Source: Alkalihalobacillus sp. YIM B00296 | Lineage (GTDB): Bacteria; Bacillota; Bacilli; Bacillales; Fictibacillaceae | Length of the DNA: 64,000 nucleotides | Assembly (NCBI RefSeq): GCF_020179385.1 | Contig: NZ_JAIBLJ010000007.1 | Span: forward strand, 114,403 to 178,402 | Direction of reading: 5' to 3' | Part shown: positions 8,830 to 18,021 of the stretch, piece by piece | Numbering within the stretch: position 1 is the stretch's first letter | How the letters are laid out: the number at the start of each line of letters is the position of its first letter | The notes under the pieces: model-generated | What the model saw: the letters and a program-made list of their open reading frames with translations, nothing else | What the model was told of the DNA's origin: nothing | The model's database searches: none | Position numbers and translations under genes: made by a program

Positions 8830-9118
8830 CTGTCTTTCCCCCGATTAATGTTTTGTTTCTTCTATCATGAACATTTACAAGTCAGATATTCTTCAGGACT
8901 TCTAACATAGTATTTTGAAATGATGTTTTATAAGATGTTCAAAATGAATACGAATCAGAAACATCACCGGTACTAGTACGTCCTGTACGCCGCAGGACCG
9001 GTAGCCCGAGTAACAATCACTGCCTAAAAACGCCACGTCCTGTGACAACGGCAGTACTAGCACTTCCTGTGCGTCGGAAATCCGCTGTTTATCATTCGTC
9101 AAGTTTGAACTTCCTATT
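8830..9118. repeat. Intergenic region with paired direct repeats in place of ylqD
   Basis: No credible gene lies here. Two copies of a 23-base imperfect repeat beginning GTACTAG, then (T/C)AC(G/T)TCCTGT, lie at 8970-8992 and 9054-9076, 84 bases apart. Between them is CACGTCCTGTG (9034-9044), an inverted copy of which also occurs at 41115-41125. The nearby CGCCGCAGGAC (8989-8999) can pair with the GTCCTG of the first copy. These look like members of a dispersed dyad-repeat family. A 66-codon minus-strand frame here (8902-9102) has no family resemblance and is rejected. Confidence 0.65.
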
Positions 9119-9147
9119 AAGAAGAGGCGGGGTTCCCCCCACCTCTC
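9119..9147 (-). terminator. Terminator after khpA
   Basis: AGAGG.GGGG (9138-9146 side) pairs with CCCC.CCTCT (9123-9131 side) around a GGAA-type loop. On the minus strand it is followed by TCTTAATAGG. It lies just past the khpA stop, so the ylxM-ffh-rpsP-khpA unit probably ends here. Confidence 0.7.
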
Positions 9148-9153
9148 ACAAAT

Positions 9154-9381
9154 TCAAACAATCTCTAAGTTTATCTTCTTACTTTCATTGATCCCAGCAG
9201 CATTGATCACTGTCCGGATCGCTTTAGCGATACGACCTTGCTTTCCGATCACCTTTCCCATGTCTTCACTGTTGACACTGAGCTGATAGGTGACCATGCT
9301 GCTCGTTTCAACTTCCTCTATGCGTACATCGTCTGGGTGATCGACAAGAGCCTTAACAATCGTTTCGATTAACTCTTCCAT
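9154..9381 (-). CDS. khpA: RNA-binding KH-domain protein KhpA (YlqC)
   Basis: This 75-residue protein is almost entirely a single KH domain. The nucleic-acid-binding loop is in EDMGKVIGKQGRIAKAIRTVINAAG (about residues 37-61), with the GKQG motif expected for RNA contact. KhpA proteins pair with KhpB and affect cell elongation and RNA metabolism in Firmicutes. It follows rpsP by 16 bases in a ribosome-linked cluster, as in B. subtilis. Confidence 0.95.
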   Translation of the reverse strand: MEELIETIVKALVDHPDDVRIEEVETSSMVTYQLSVNSEDMGKVIGKQGRIAKAIRTVINAAGINESKKINLEIV

Positions 9382-9397
9382 ATCAGTCCCACCCTAC

Positions 9398-9670
9398 TTA
9401 TTTTTGATTTTTTGCATTGTGAAGCTTTTCCATAAGTCCAGCGTCAGAGAAAAGGTTACGTACTGTGTCAGAAGGCTTTGCACCTTTCAACATCCAGTCT
9501 AATGCTTTCTCTTCGTCAATTTTAATATCAACTGGTTGAACGATTGGATTATAGTACCCAATTTCCTCGATAAAACGCCCATCACGAGGTGAACGAGAAT
9601 CTGCTACTACCAAACGATAAAATGGAGATTTTTTTGCTCCCATACGCTTTAAACGAATTTTTACTGCCAT
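9398..9670 (-). CDS. rpsP: 30S ribosomal protein S16
   Basis: S16 is an early-binding 30S protein. The sequence opens [26 protein letters not shown] and continues with [13 protein letters not shown], the conserved core. It has 90 residues, typical of Bacillus. AGGAGG precedes the start. It lies 71 bases after ffh and is probably cotranscribed with it and khpA. A weak internal promoter (TTTAAC, then GATAAT 16 bases on) is possible in the gap. Confidence 0.98.
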   Translation of the reverse strand: MAVKIRLKRMGAKKSPFYRLVVADSRSPRDGRFIEEIGYYNPIVQPVDIKIDEEKALDWMLKGAKPSDTVRNLFSDAGLMEKLHNAKNQK

Positions 9671-9741
9671 ATCTATAATTCCTCCTAAAATTTTTGTGAG
9701 TTGTTTATTATCACGGTAATGTGTACCGGTTAAATCCTGAA

Positions 9742-11094
9742 TTACATGAATGGGAATTTCATGTTACCCATTCCACCTTTTTTCTTACCTTTTTGCATAT
9801 TGGACATTTGTTTCATCATCTTTTTCATGTCCTCGAACTGTTTCAAGAGCCTGTTGACTTCTTGAACGGAACGACCGCTTCCTTTCGCGATACGTTTCTT
9901 TCGACTTGCGTTGATCGTTTCAGGATGGAGCTTTTCACCCTTTGTCATCGATTGGATGATCGCTTCAACATGATTTAGCTGTTTTTCGTCGACTTTTACG
10001 TTCTTCAACTGCTTCATCTGACCTGCTCCTGGTAACATGCCCAAAAGCTCATCAAGTGGACCCATGCTTCTTACCTGTGTAAGCTGCTCCAGAAAATCAT
10101 CGAACGTGAAGCTCATCGTCCGCATCTTTTCTTCAAGCTCTTTCGCCTTTTTCTCATCTACGTTCGTCTGGGCTTTTTCAATAAGGGAAAGGACATCTCC
10201 CATTCCTAAGATCCTTGAAGACATACGTTCAGGATGGAAAGGCTCCAGCGCATCCAGCTTCTCACCCATACCGACGAACTTGATCGGCGTATCGGTCACT
10301 GATTTGATTGACAACGCAGCTCCACCACGTGTATCTCCGTCCAGCTTTGTCAGGACAACACCGGTGAGCCCCAACTGCTCATGGAAACTCTCAGCAACAT
10401 TGACTGCATCTTGACCGGTCATCGCATCGACGACTAACAGGATTTCATCGGGTTTTGCAATTTCTTTGATTTGAGCAAGCTCACCCATCAATCCTTCGTC
10501 AATATGCAATCGACCTGCCGTATCGATGATCACATAATCGTGATGCTCTTCTTTCGCTTTTGCGATTCCTTGCTTGGCGATTTCAACAGGACTTACATCT
10601 GTACCAAGATCGAATACAGGCATACTAAGTTGTTTTCCTAGTGTCTGCAATTGGTTGATCGCAGCAGGTCTATATACGTCGGCTGCAACGAGCAACGGTT
10701 TCCGGTTATTCTTCTTTCTCAAGTGGTTGGCCAGTTTACCAGTTGACGTCGTCTTACCAGCCCCTTGAAGTCCTACCATCATGACGACTGTCGGTGGTTT
10801 GTTGGCAACAGCAATTTTGCTCTGTTCCCCACCCATCAGCGCTGTCAGTTCCTCGTTAACGACCTTGACGACCTGTTGGCCCGGTGTCAGACTTTCAAGT
10901 ACCTCTTGTCCGATCGCTCTTTCTTTGACCTTTGCAACGAATTGCTTTACGACCTTAAAGTTGACGTCGGCTTCTAGTAACGCCAGTCGAACCTCTCGCA
11001 TCATGACTTTAACGTCCGCTTCGGAAACTTTGCCTTTTCCACGAACCTTTTGAAGTGTTTGTTGAAGTCGGTCGGCTAAACCTTCAAATGCCAT
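9742..11094 (-). CDS. ffh: Signal recognition particle protein Ffh
   Basis: Ffh is the GTPase of the signal recognition particle, which brings nascent membrane proteins to the translocase with FtsY. The chosen start gives [21 protein letters not shown] and 450 residues. An in-frame extension upstream overlaps ylxM and is not used; GGAGG lies eight bases before the chosen ATG. Domains: N domain (1-95), G domain with [24 protein letters not shown] and DTAGRLHID, then the methionine-rich M domain containing [20 protein letters not shown] and a C-terminal run of Met and Lys. It follows ylxM by 13 bases. Confidence 0.98.
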   Translation of the reverse strand: MAFEGLADRLQQTLQKVRGKGKVSEADVKVMMREVRLALLEADVNFKVVKQFVAKVKERAIGQEVLESLTPGQQVVKVVNEELTALMGGEQSKIAVANKPPTVVMMVGLQGAGKTTSTGKLANHLRKKNNRKPLLVAADVYRPAAINQLQTLGKQLSMPVFDLGTDVSPVEIAKQGIAKAKEEHHDYVIIDTAGRLHIDEGLMGELAQIKEIAKPDEILLVVDAMTGQDAVNVAESFHEQLGLTGVVLTKLDGDTRGGAALSIKSVTDTPIKFVGMGEKLDALEPFHPERMSSRILGMGDVLSLIEKAQTNVDEKKAKELEEKMRTMSFTFDDFLEQLTQVRSMGPLDELLGMLPGAGQMKQLKNVKVDEKQLNHVEAIIQSMTKGEKLHPETINASRKKRIAKGSGRSVQEVNRLLKQFEDMKKMMKQMSNMQKGKKKGGMGNMKFPFM

Positions 11095-11107
11095 AGAATG
11101 CCGCCTC

Positions 11108-11446
11108 CTAATCCAATTTCTCGATACGATCGATCGTATCGAGCAACTCTTTCTGATTCTTTTCTTCAGCAATCTGTTGACACAATTCGGCCAAAAGCTG
11201 CTGCCTCGTCTGATACTTTCCGAGAAGTTCAAGCTTTGCTTCGTATTCTTCGAGCATTGATTCTGTTCGTTTGATGTTGTCGTATATTGCTTGGCGGCTA
11301 ACTTCATACTGCTCGGCAATCTCTCCAAGGGAAAGGTCATCGAGATAATAAAGCGCCATATAATTCCGCTGTTTCGGAGTTAGAAGCGCATGATAAAAAT
11401 CAAACAATAGATTGACTCGTGTCGTTTTCTCAAGCACTTTCTTCAC
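11108..11446 (-). CDS. ylxM: YlxM/p13-like DNA-binding protein
   Basis: YlxM is a small helix-turn-helix protein encoded next to ffh in most Firmicutes and is thought to modulate signal recognition particle activity. The 112 residues start [23 protein letters not shown]. They show the sigma-region-4-like helix-turn-helix [34 protein letters not shown] (about residues 29-62), followed by a coiled, charged C-terminus. A good sigma-A promoter lies directly upstream, so ylxM heads the ylxM-ffh-rpsP-khpA unit and is separated from ftsY by a repeat tract. Confidence 0.95.
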   Translation of the reverse strand: MKKVLEKTTRVNLLFDFYHALLTPKQRNYMALYYLDDLSLGEIAEQYEVSRQAIYDNIKRTESMLEEYEAKLELLGKYQTRQQLLAELCQQIAEEKNQKELLDTIDRIEKLD

Positions 11447-11479
11447 CCCTTGTTAAGCGAAATGCCTTTACGATTAATC

Positions 11480-11508
11480 ATACTACACCCCACGAAAATC
11501 TTTGTCAA
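11480..11508 (-). promoter_or_regulatory. Sigma-A promoter for ylxM-ffh
   Basis: On the minus strand TTGACA (11503-11508) and TAGTAT (11480-11485) are separated by 17 bases, with the -10 element about 33 bases before the ylxM start. The -35 is a perfect consensus. The T-rich stretch just upstream may help transcription. Confidence 0.8.
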
Positions 11509-11573
11509 GTTTTTTTCTTAACATTGGATTTCAACCATTTTCCTCAAATGGTGAGGGTGTAATTTTACAACGA

Positions 11574-11700
11574 ATATCGGTAAAAGCATCAAAAGTATTG
11601 GTATTGCTTAAAAAAATGTTGGTAATAGGTGTAAAAATATTGGTAACACACAATAATTTATCGGTAAACGCTTGAAAAGTATTGGTAAACGTCTGATAGG
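11574..11700. repeat. Degenerate tandem repeat, 21-bp period
   Basis: Six copies of a unit of the form TAT(C/T)GGTAA followed by a variable A-rich stretch lie between ylxM and ftsY. The GG of each core falls at 11579, 11600, 11621, 11642, 11663 and 11684, exactly 21 bases apart. Copies 1, 5 and 6 are the most alike (TATCGGTAAA or TATTGGTAAA then AGC, CGC or CGT). No frame runs through it. It resembles the 20-bp tract near 2.5 kb in style but not in sequence. Confidence 0.85.
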
Positions 11701-11747
11701 CATTTAAAAAAGGGAGACCCCTGTCAGGTTCGTCCTTTCTGAATAAC

Positions 11748-12755
11748 TCAATAACGATCTACCGATTCTTCTTCCTCTATATTTGGAAGGAAATTGGAAA
11801 ATAGTCCATAGACGAATTGATCGGCATCGAATTCATAGAGGTCTTCTACTTTTTCCCCTAAACCGACGAGCTTGACCGGAATTTCCAGCTCGTGGCGGAT
11901 TGCCAGTACGATGCCGCCTTTCGCGGTTCCATCAAGCTTTGTCAACACGATGCCACTCACGTCTGTCGCCTGGCTGAACGTTTTCGCCTGATTCATGGCG
12001 TTCTGGCCAGTCGTGGCATCTACCACAAGCAAGATCTCGTGCGGAGCTCCTGGAAGTTCTCTCCCTATCACTCTTTTGATCTTTTCAAGCTCATTCATCA
12101 AGTTGACTTTGTTTTGAAGTCTTCCAGCTGTATCACACAACAGTACGTCAACACCCCGTGAATTCGCTGATTTCACTGCATCGAACACGACAGCTGCAGG
12201 ATCTGCTCCTTCACTATGCTTGATGACGTCGACCCCGACACGATCGCCCCATACTTGAAGCTGTTCGATCGCCCCTGCACGGAATGTGTCGCCTGCTGCC
12301 ATCAAGACAGATTTGCCTTCCTGCTTAAGTTTATGTGCAAGCTTACCAATAGAAGTCGTCTTCCCTACTCCATTGACACCTACGAACAAGATGACTGTCA
12401 GTTCATCTTCCTGGATGTTTAGCTTGGTATCCTCATCGCCTTTATCAAGGAGTTCCGCAAGTTTTTCTGAAATGACGCCTTGCAGCTCCTCGGTTTCTTT
12501 GATGTTCTGGGTCCTTGCCACGTCCTTCAATTCATCGATCAAATCCATCACGGTCGCTACACCGACGTCTGCCTCTATCAAGATTTCTTCTAATTCCTCA
12601 AAGAATTCTTCATCTACTTTACGATAGTTCTTTACAAGGTCATTGATACGGGTTGAAAATGAGGCTCTTGTTTTCGTCAAGCCATCTTTGAACTTTTCAG
12701 TAACCGTATCGCTTTGGGTTGTCAATTTATTTTTCAGTCGTTTAAAAAAACTCAT
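11748..12755 (-). CDS. ftsY: Signal recognition particle receptor FtsY
   Basis: FtsY is the membrane-associated GTPase receptor for the Ffh/SRP complex. The start chosen gives [14 protein letters not shown] and 335 residues. A GTG three codons upstream overlaps the GAGG ribosome binding site and is unlikely. The N domain (to about 110) is followed by the G domain with [36 protein letters not shown] and [10 protein letters not shown]. There is no long acidic N-terminal domain, as usual for Bacillus. It starts 17 bases after the smc stop, so smc and ftsY are cotranscribed. Confidence 0.98.
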   Translation of the reverse strand: MSFFKRLKNKLTTQSDTVTEKFKDGLTKTRASFSTRINDLVKNYRKVDEEFFEELEEILIEADVGVATVMDLIDELKDVARTQNIKETEELQGVISEKLAELLDKGDEDTKLNIQEDELTVILFVGVNGVGKTTSIGKLAHKLKQEGKSVLMAAGDTFRAGAIEQLQVWGDRVGVDVIKHSEGADPAAVVFDAVKSANSRGVDVLLCDTAGRLQNKVNLMNELEKIKRVIGRELPGAPHEILLVVDATTGQNAMNQAKTFSQATDVSGIVLTKLDGTAKGGIVLAIRHELEIPVKLVGLGEKVEDLYEFDADQFVYGLFSNFLPNIEEEESVDRY

Positions 12756-12771
12756 TCGGTCCACCTCATTA

Positions 12772-15700
12772 CTATGTCGTTACTAGTTCCTTCGTCTCTT
12801 CCAATTTGACGGATACAAGATTCGATACTCCAGATTCCTGCATCGTCACCCCATATAAAACATCCGCTTCTTCCATCGTACCTTTCCGATGGGTTACGAC
12901 GATGAATTGCGTCTGTTTGCTGAATGCACGCAAAAACCTAGCAAAACGGCTTACATTAGCTTCATCCAGTGCTGCTTCAACCTCGTCCAAAATACAGAAT
13001 GGGACAGGTCGAACTTTTAAAATACCAAATAATAACGCAATTGCCGTCAATGCCCGCTCTCCACCAGATAGCAAAGCGAGATGCTGCAGTTTCTTACCTG
13101 GGGGCTGAGCGAGGATATTGACTCCTGTATTCAATAAATCATCCGGATCCGTCAATTCAAGGTCCGCTCTTCCCCCTCCGAATAATTCTCGGAATATTTC
13201 ACGGAAATGGCCCCTGATTTCAAAAAACGATTCCTTGAACCTTTTCGTCATTTCTTCATCCATTTCAGTTATGATCCCATAAAGGGTCGCTTTCGCCGCA
13301 TTCAAGTCATCCCGCTGTTCAACCAAAAAGTTGTAGCGTTCTGATACACGTTCATACTCTTCGATGGCACCAAGATTGACCGTTCCAAGTTCGTCGATGG
13401 CCCGTTTGATGAGTTTCACTTTCGTCCGAGCCTCCTCAGGTTCCATTTCTAAACTGTATTTTTCTTTCGCTCTTTCGTATGAAAGCTGATATTCCTCGTT
13501 CAAATGGTTCAAACGGTTTTCAAGCTCGACATCCAAACGGTTCAGCCTGAGTTCTTCCTGATGGATCCCACCTGACATCTGCTGGTGGAGACGCTTCAGT
13601 TCTTTAAGCTCAAGCTCCTGGTCTTCGACTCTTTCTTGCCGCAAGCTCCGTTCCTTACGGCGATCACCGATCAATTGGACTGTCGCATCTTTATCTTTAC
13701 GGTGCTGGATGATTTTCCCATCTAGAGCTTCTTCATCAGAAGTACTCGTGTTCACTGCTTCTTCAAGCAGCCAGAATTCTTCTTCCGCATCATTCATGCT
13801 CTTCATCGTTTCATCTAATTCATTTTGCAGACGTTGGACGGTACTATTCGAGTTGGAAAATTGCTCTTCCGATTGTGCAAGGCTCACCTTCAATGAGGTG
13901 ATCTCTTCTTTCAAATCATCCTTTGTGGTCTGCTGGTTTTTCTTTTGGCTCGACAAGCGTTCAACTTCTTTTTCAAGTTCGAACGCCTTTGTTTCGGATT
14001 CTTTCAATGATTTCTTGAGAGAAGCGACTCTCTCTTCCATCGTTTCCTTTTCATAATCATAAGTCCCTTTCTCACGATCGTATAACGATAAATGTTCATT
14101 GATGTTTTTATCCTGGAGCTCGATTTCCCTGAGCTCTCCTTTCAACTGTTGTTCTTCTAATCGCTTGCTTTCCCCATCTTCACGAAGGATTTCAAGCTTC
14201 TCTTTCTGGCCGATCAAGCTCTGTTTCCCTTGCTTGACATCCTTTTCAAGCTGGCTTGTCTGCTCCTCCATGGTACTGAGCTTTTCTGTAATCGAATCTA
14301 GTTCACGTTGCCGCGATAATAGAGAGGTGTTCTTCTGCTTCAAGCTACCTCCGGACATCGATCCACCTGGATTGACGATATCCCCTTCCAAAGTCACGAT
14401 CCGGTAACGGTGGTTGAGGATTTGGGCTAACGTATTGGCACCTTCAAGGTTTTCCGCAATCACAACGTTCCCTAACAGGTTTTCAATGACCTTTCGATGT
14501 TTATCGTCATAAGCAGCCAGGTCTGAAGCAATACCGATATAAGCAGGATGATTGGATACGCTCCCTTCCTCCTGGCGGGAAAGCCTCCGGCTCTTCATGA
14601 CTGACATCGGTAAAAATGTCGCTCGTCCAAGCCGCTTTTTCTTTAAGAAGCCGATCGCTGTCCTTGCGTCTTCCTCTGTATGGACGACAATGCTCTGAGT
14701 GGCGGCCCCGAGGGCCGTTTCGATCGCTGTCTCTTCTTTTTTCGATACAGTGATCAGTTCAGCCACTGCACCTTCAATCCCGGACAGACGTTTACCTCGT
14801 TCTTTCAAAATTTCCCGGACACCCTGGAAAAAACCACTGTAATCCTCTTGCATTTCCTCGAGCATTTCTTTTTTCGAACGGAACTGTTGGATGAATTGAT
14901 ACGCTTTATACAATTTAGATTCTTTGTCACTAAGCGTTTTTTCATCCTTTTCAATTTCTGTCTTCAACTTCATGAAAGCATCGACTTGCATTTCAAGCTC
15001 TGTTTGGACATCCTTCAACTTTTCAGTCAGGTCTTCTTTTTGTATTGCAATTCGGTCACGCTCTTCAATATACTGTCTATGACGCTCATGAAGCCTGGAT
15101 GATTTCGAAGATTGCTGTTCAAGCTGTTCAGTTAAATAACGGATTTCGTTTTTGATCGATGTCTGTTCATTAAGACAATCGAAATATTCGCTTTTCAGCT
15201 GTTCAAGCTCTTCCTCGATATTCTTATCGACCAGTTCAAGTTGTTGTTCGTGATCCTTCAGTTTGTTTTGAAGACTCTTCAGCTTTCCTTGGTGTTGCTC
15301 CAACTGATTGCGTTCAATTTGCAAAGTTTCTTCAATAGACTTCTTTTTTCCTTTTTGCTGAGCGATTTTAAGTGTAAGCTGTTCTTTATTTTGATGATAA
15401 TTCTTTTTTCGCTCCCGCATGACTTCACGCTTGCCCTCATGCTTTTCGAGCTCTTCACTCACATTAAGGAGGACGTCTTGAAGTTCATCGATCGACTCGT
15501 CCAATGCTGCCAGTTCATCTCTGATGACCCCGATCTCCTGTTCTTTATGTTGAACCTGGTCTTTAAGTTTGATTTCTTCAACTCTTAATTGTTCGATTTC
15601 TTTGGATTTAGCTTCCCATCTTGTATGTAAATCTTCTATTTCATAGACCAATAATGCAGACTCGATCACTTCAAGCTCACTTTTTTTATCCAAGTAATCA

Positions 15701-16338
15701 CGAGCGATAGAAGCCTGTATCTTCAATGGTTCAACCTGTCCCTCTAGCTCATGCAGGATATCTTCTACACGGTTCAAGTTCTCCTCTGTCTCACGGAGCT
15801 TTTGTTCCGCTTTTATTTTACGTGTCTTATATTTCAAAACACCCGCAGCTTCTTCGAAGATTTTCCTTCTATCTTCAGGCTTGCTGCTCAGGATCTCTTC
15901 AACCTTACCTTGTCCTATGATTGAATAGGCTTCCTTTCCAAGTCCTGAATCCATGAACAAATCGATGATGTCTTTTAGACGGCATTGCTGTTTATTGATG
16001 AGATATTCACTATCACCAGAACGGTAAACCCTTCTAGTGATACTGATTTCATTATATTCAATTGGTATATGCTGATCTTCATTATCTAAAGTCAATGTAA
16101 CTTCCGCAACATTCAATGATTTACGTGTATCGCTGCCGGCAAAAATGATATCTTCCATTTTGGCACCGCGTAAGGACTTTGCAGATTGTTCTCCTAGAAC
16201 CCATCGGACTGCATCTGAAATGTTGCTCTTACCGCTGCCGTTCGGACCGACCACCGCGGTCACGCCTGGTACGAATTCGATACCAATGCGTTCAGCAAAT
16301 GATTTGAAACCGACGATATCCAACCTTTTGAGGAACAT
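12772..16338 (-). CDS. smc: Chromosome condensation protein SMC
   Basis: SMC is the ATPase of the bacterial condensin, which acts with ScpA and ScpB to organise and separate chromosomes. The 1188 residues have the expected plan. An N-terminal ATPase half carries Walker A GPNGSGKSN (32-40). A long coiled coil follows, then the hinge (about 500-660, with GGSMSGGS just after it) and a second coiled coil. The C-terminal half carries signature LLSGGERALTAIALLF and Walker B FCILDEVEAALDEANV. Unlike in B. subtilis, where rnc lies directly upstream, here a divergent DUF1128 gene separates rnc from smc, so smc needs its own promoter. Confidence 0.98.
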   Translation of the reverse strand: MFLKRLDIVGFKSFAERIGIEFVPGVTAVVGPNGSGKSNISDAVRWVLGEQSAKSLRGAKMEDIIFAGSDTRKSLNVAEVTLTLDNEDQHIPIEYNEISITRRVYRSGDSEYLINKQQCRLKDIIDLFMDSGLGKEAYSIIGQGKVEEILSSKPEDRRKIFEEAAGVLKYKTRKIKAEQKLRETEENLNRVEDILHELEGQVEPLKIQASIARDYLDKKSELEVIESALLVYEIEDLHTRWEAKSKEIEQLRVEEIKLKDQVQHKEQEIGVIRDELAALDESIDELQDVLLNVSEELEKHEGKREVMRERKKNYHQNKEQLTLKIAQQKGKKKSIEETLQIERNQLEQHQGKLKSLQNKLKDHEQQLELVDKNIEEELEQLKSEYFDCLNEQTSIKNEIRYLTEQLEQQSSKSSRLHERHRQYIEERDRIAIQKEDLTEKLKDVQTELEMQVDAFMKLKTEIEKDEKTLSDKESKLYKAYQFIQQFRSKKEMLEEMQEDYSGFFQGVREILKERGKRLSGIEGAVAELITVSKKEETAIETALGAATQSIVVHTEEDARTAIGFLKKKRLGRATFLPMSVMKSRRLSRQEEGSVSNHPAYIGIASDLAAYDDKHRKVIENLLGNVVIAENLEGANTLAQILNHRYRIVTLEGDIVNPGGSMSGGSLKQKNTSLLSRQRELDSITEKLSTMEEQTSQLEKDVKQGKQSLIGQKEKLEILREDGESKRLEEQQLKGELREIELQDKNINEHLSLYDREKGTYDYEKETMEERVASLKKSLKESETKAFELEKEVERLSSQKKNQQTTKDDLKEEITSLKVSLAQSEEQFSNSNSTVQRLQNELDETMKSMNDAEEEFWLLEEAVNTSTSDEEALDGKIIQHRKDKDATVQLIGDRRKERSLRQERVEDQELELKELKRLHQQMSGGIHQEELRLNRLDVELENRLNHLNEEYQLSYERAKEKYSLEMEPEEARTKVKLIKRAIDELGTVNLGAIEEYERVSERYNFLVEQRDDLNAAKATLYGIITEMDEEMTKRFKESFFEIRGHFREIFRELFGGGRADLELTDPDDLLNTGVNILAQPPGKKLQHLALLSGGERALTAIALLFGILKVRPVPFCILDEVEAALDEANVSRFARFLRAFSKQTQFIVVTHRKGTMEEADVLYGVTMQESGVSNLVSVKLEETKELVTT

Positions 16339-16526
16339 TGAGATTCCCCCTTCATTAAATTCATCTTCGCAATATGCTTGGGCGTTGAATCCTCTGCATT
16401 TGAATACATACTTATTTATTTTATCATAAAGATGGAATGTGCAGAAGAACTGCGATAAAATTCCGCATCTATTGTCGATTCATGCTACAATGTCATTGAA
16501 GAACGGATAGAAGAAAGGATGATTCG

Positions 16527-16751
16527 GTGAATCTCGAAGTAAAAAGTGAAGAAAATGTAACGTATATGGTAGAACAGATGCAAAAACAGCTGCAAGTAGT
16601 GAATACTGGAGTCATGCGTCCAGAGGATTTCGATATAGAGCAGTACGAGGACTTGAAGGATCTTTATGATTACGTAATGAAAAAAGAGCATTTCAGCGTT
16701 AATGAAACAGAAGGAATCATCCAGGAACTAAGTGAACTGCGAAAAAAATGA
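16527..16751 (+). CDS. DUF1128 family protein (YfkK-like)
   Basis: This 74-residue protein reads NVTYMVEQMQKQLQVVNTGVMRPEDFDIEQYEDLKDLYDYVMKKEHFSVNE, the pattern of the small DUF1128 family (YfkK in B. subtilis). The function is unknown. It is acidic, helical and soluble. The start is probably GTG with GAAAGGATG just upstream; an extended -10 element (TGC TACAAT) about 40 bases further up is a candidate promoter. It is one of few plus-strand genes here, diverges from smc and converges on rnc, with a shared hairpin terminator. In B. subtilis the homologue lies elsewhere. Confidence 0.88.
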   Translation: MNLEVKSEENVTYMVEQMQKQLQVVNTGVMRPEDFDIEQYEDLKDLYDYVMKKEHFSVNETEGIIQELSELRKK

Positions 16752-16773
16752 ATGTATTTGACGAACTAGAATG

Positions 16774-16856
16774 AGAAAGGTTGATCCAAGCTTGGAACAG
16801 TCTCCTATAAGTCATAGGGAGCCGTTCTGAATGGACCAACCTTCTTTATTTTTTAT
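16774..16856. terminator. Bidirectional terminator between DUF1128 gene and rnc
   Basis: AAGGTTGATCCA (from 16777) pairs with TGGACCAACCTT (to 16843), with further pairing inside (GGAAC/GTTC and CTATAAGTCATAG). On the plus strand it runs into CTTTATTTTTTATT. It lies between two convergent genes. The minus-strand side has only a weak T stretch. Confidence 0.85.
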
Positions 16857-17604
16857 TCAGATATTGAAGTGCTTCACGGGCAGCATGCTGTTCTGCCTCC
16901 TTCTTAGAGCGGCCATGTCCAATTCCCAGCCGTTTACTGCTTAGATACACTTCAGAAGTAAACTCCCGATTATGTGCAGGACCAGTTTCCTGGACAATCC
17001 GATAAACGAGTGTTCCATGATTTTCCCTTTGGATGAATTCCTGAAGCTGGCTCTTGAAATCCATTACATGTGAAAAAGCTCCTTCATTGATTTTCGGGTA
17101 TACAAAATTGCTTAAGAACTGTTCTACAGCATCTAATCCTTGATCTAGATACAGAGCCCCTATGAAAGCTTCAAAAACATCCGCTAATAGCGCGGGACGC
17201 GTTCGCCCCCCTGTGTTCTCTTCACCTTTACCCAGTAATACAAGATCTCCGAAATTCAATTGAAGCGCAAATGTCACCAGGGATGGTTCACATACGATTG
17301 CTGCACGTAATTTCGTCAATTCACCTTCGGACATATTGTGATACTTTTTATATAAATATTGAGAAATCGTCAGTTCTAATACTGCATCTCCCAGAAATTC
17401 CAGACGTTCGTTATCATCACTCGGGCGTTTACGATGTTCATTCACATACGAAGAATGAGTGAATGCCTGGAAGAGCAATTTTTCATTTTCAAATTGTATA
17501 TCTATCTTTTCCTGGAATGCTTTGAAGCGAACAGTAAGCTCTTCCTTTGTAAAAGGTCTGCGTTTTGTTCGTGAATATCTCTTTGATGATGTACGGTTGG
17601 ACAT
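16846..17604 (-). CDS. rnc: Ribonuclease III
   Basis: RNase III cuts double-stranded RNA and matures ribosomal and other RNAs. The chosen start gives [14 protein letters not shown] and 252 residues; an ATG four codons upstream lies within the ribosome binding site GGAGGT. The endonuclease domain has the signature [14 protein letters not shown] with catalytic acidic residues. The C-terminal double-stranded-RNA-binding domain runs from about residue 175 ([11 protein letters not shown]) to [16 protein letters not shown]. Only acpP lies close upstream; a small hairpin separates them. Confidence 0.97.
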   Translation of the reverse strand: MSNRTSSKRYSRTKRRPFTKEELTVRFKAFQEKIDIQFENEKLLFQAFTHSSYVNEHRKRPSDDNERLEFLGDAVLELTISQYLYKKYHNMSEGELTKLRAAIVCEPSLVTFALQLNFGDLVLLGKGEENTGGRTRPALLADVFEAFIGALYLDQGLDAVEQFLSNFVYPKINEGAFSHVMDFKSQLQEFIQRENHGTLVYRIVQETGPAHNREFTSEVYLSSKRLGIGHGRSKKEAEQHAAREALQYLNKK

Positions 17605-17648
17605 TGTGACCTCCATAATCCTTGTCTCGCATTACACAATTAATTCTA

Positions 17649-17688
17649 TTAAAATAAAGTCCCGCAATCAAGTGTCGACGCGGGACTC
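17649..17688 (-). terminator. Terminator between acpP and rnc
   Basis: GTCCCGC (17659-17665) pairs with GCGGGAC (17680-17686). On the minus strand it is followed by TTTATTTTAATAG. It lies a few bases past the acpP stop. It would lower transcription of rnc relative to acpP. Confidence 0.75.
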
Positions 17689-17697
17689 ACAAAAATA

Positions 17698-17931
17698 CTA
17701 TTGATGGCTGTTTATGTAATCAACTACATCGCCAACAGTAGCAATTTTTTCAGCATCTTCGTCAGAAATCTCCATGTCGAACTCATCCTCAAGCTCCATA
17801 ACAAGTTCAACGACGTCTAAAGAATCCGCTCCTAGATCCTCTTTAAATGAAGATTCAAGCTTGACTTCTTCCTCATCAACCCCTAAACGGTCAACGATGA
17901 TTTTAGTAATACGCTCTTGAATGTCTGCCAT
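17698..17931 (-). CDS. acpP: Acyl carrier protein
   Basis: ACP carries growing fatty acyl chains on a phosphopantetheine arm. The 77 residues start [23 protein letters not shown], and the attachment serine is Ser37 in [12 protein letters not shown]. The acidic composition is typical. It is last in the FapR-controlled gene order fapR-plsX-fabD-fabG-acpP, but a 315-base gap carrying a GC-rich repeat separates it from fabG, which is unusually large for this operon. Confidence 0.98.
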   Translation of the reverse strand: MADIQERITKIIVDRLGVDEEEVKLESSFKEDLGADSLDVVELVMELEDEFDMEISDEDAEKIATVGDVVDYINSHQ

Positions 17932-18021
17932 GTCCGTTCACCTCCTCTCAAATATTATACGAGATGTCCTCAAAGGAGTAAATCTCAGAAATACAAGATG
18001 ATGTAAAATTATCGAGTTTTT

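Noticed and set aside
8902..9102. A 66-codon minus-strand reading frame between rimM and khpA
   Set aside because: It runs through the paired direct repeats, has no recognisable protein family and no good ribosome binding site; the frame is most simply explained by the repeats.
10037..10414. Plus-strand frames of 80-150 codons inside ffh, smc, fabD, plsX, prkC and other genes
   Set aside because: They are antisense shadows of well-conserved proteins, with no family match or start signals of their own.
11094..11340. An 82-codon N-terminal extension of ffh
   Set aside because: It overlaps ylxM in another frame, is not SRP-like, and the internal ATG has a strong ribosome binding site.
11574..11700. 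The 21-base array as a CRISPR array
   Set aside because: Units are directly abutting and degenerate, with no distinct spacers, repeats are too short, and no cas genes are present.
11700..11747. An intrinsic terminator after ftsY
   Set aside because: The minus strand has a T run after a GC-rich stretch, but no stem of five or more pairs with a workable loop could be laid out.
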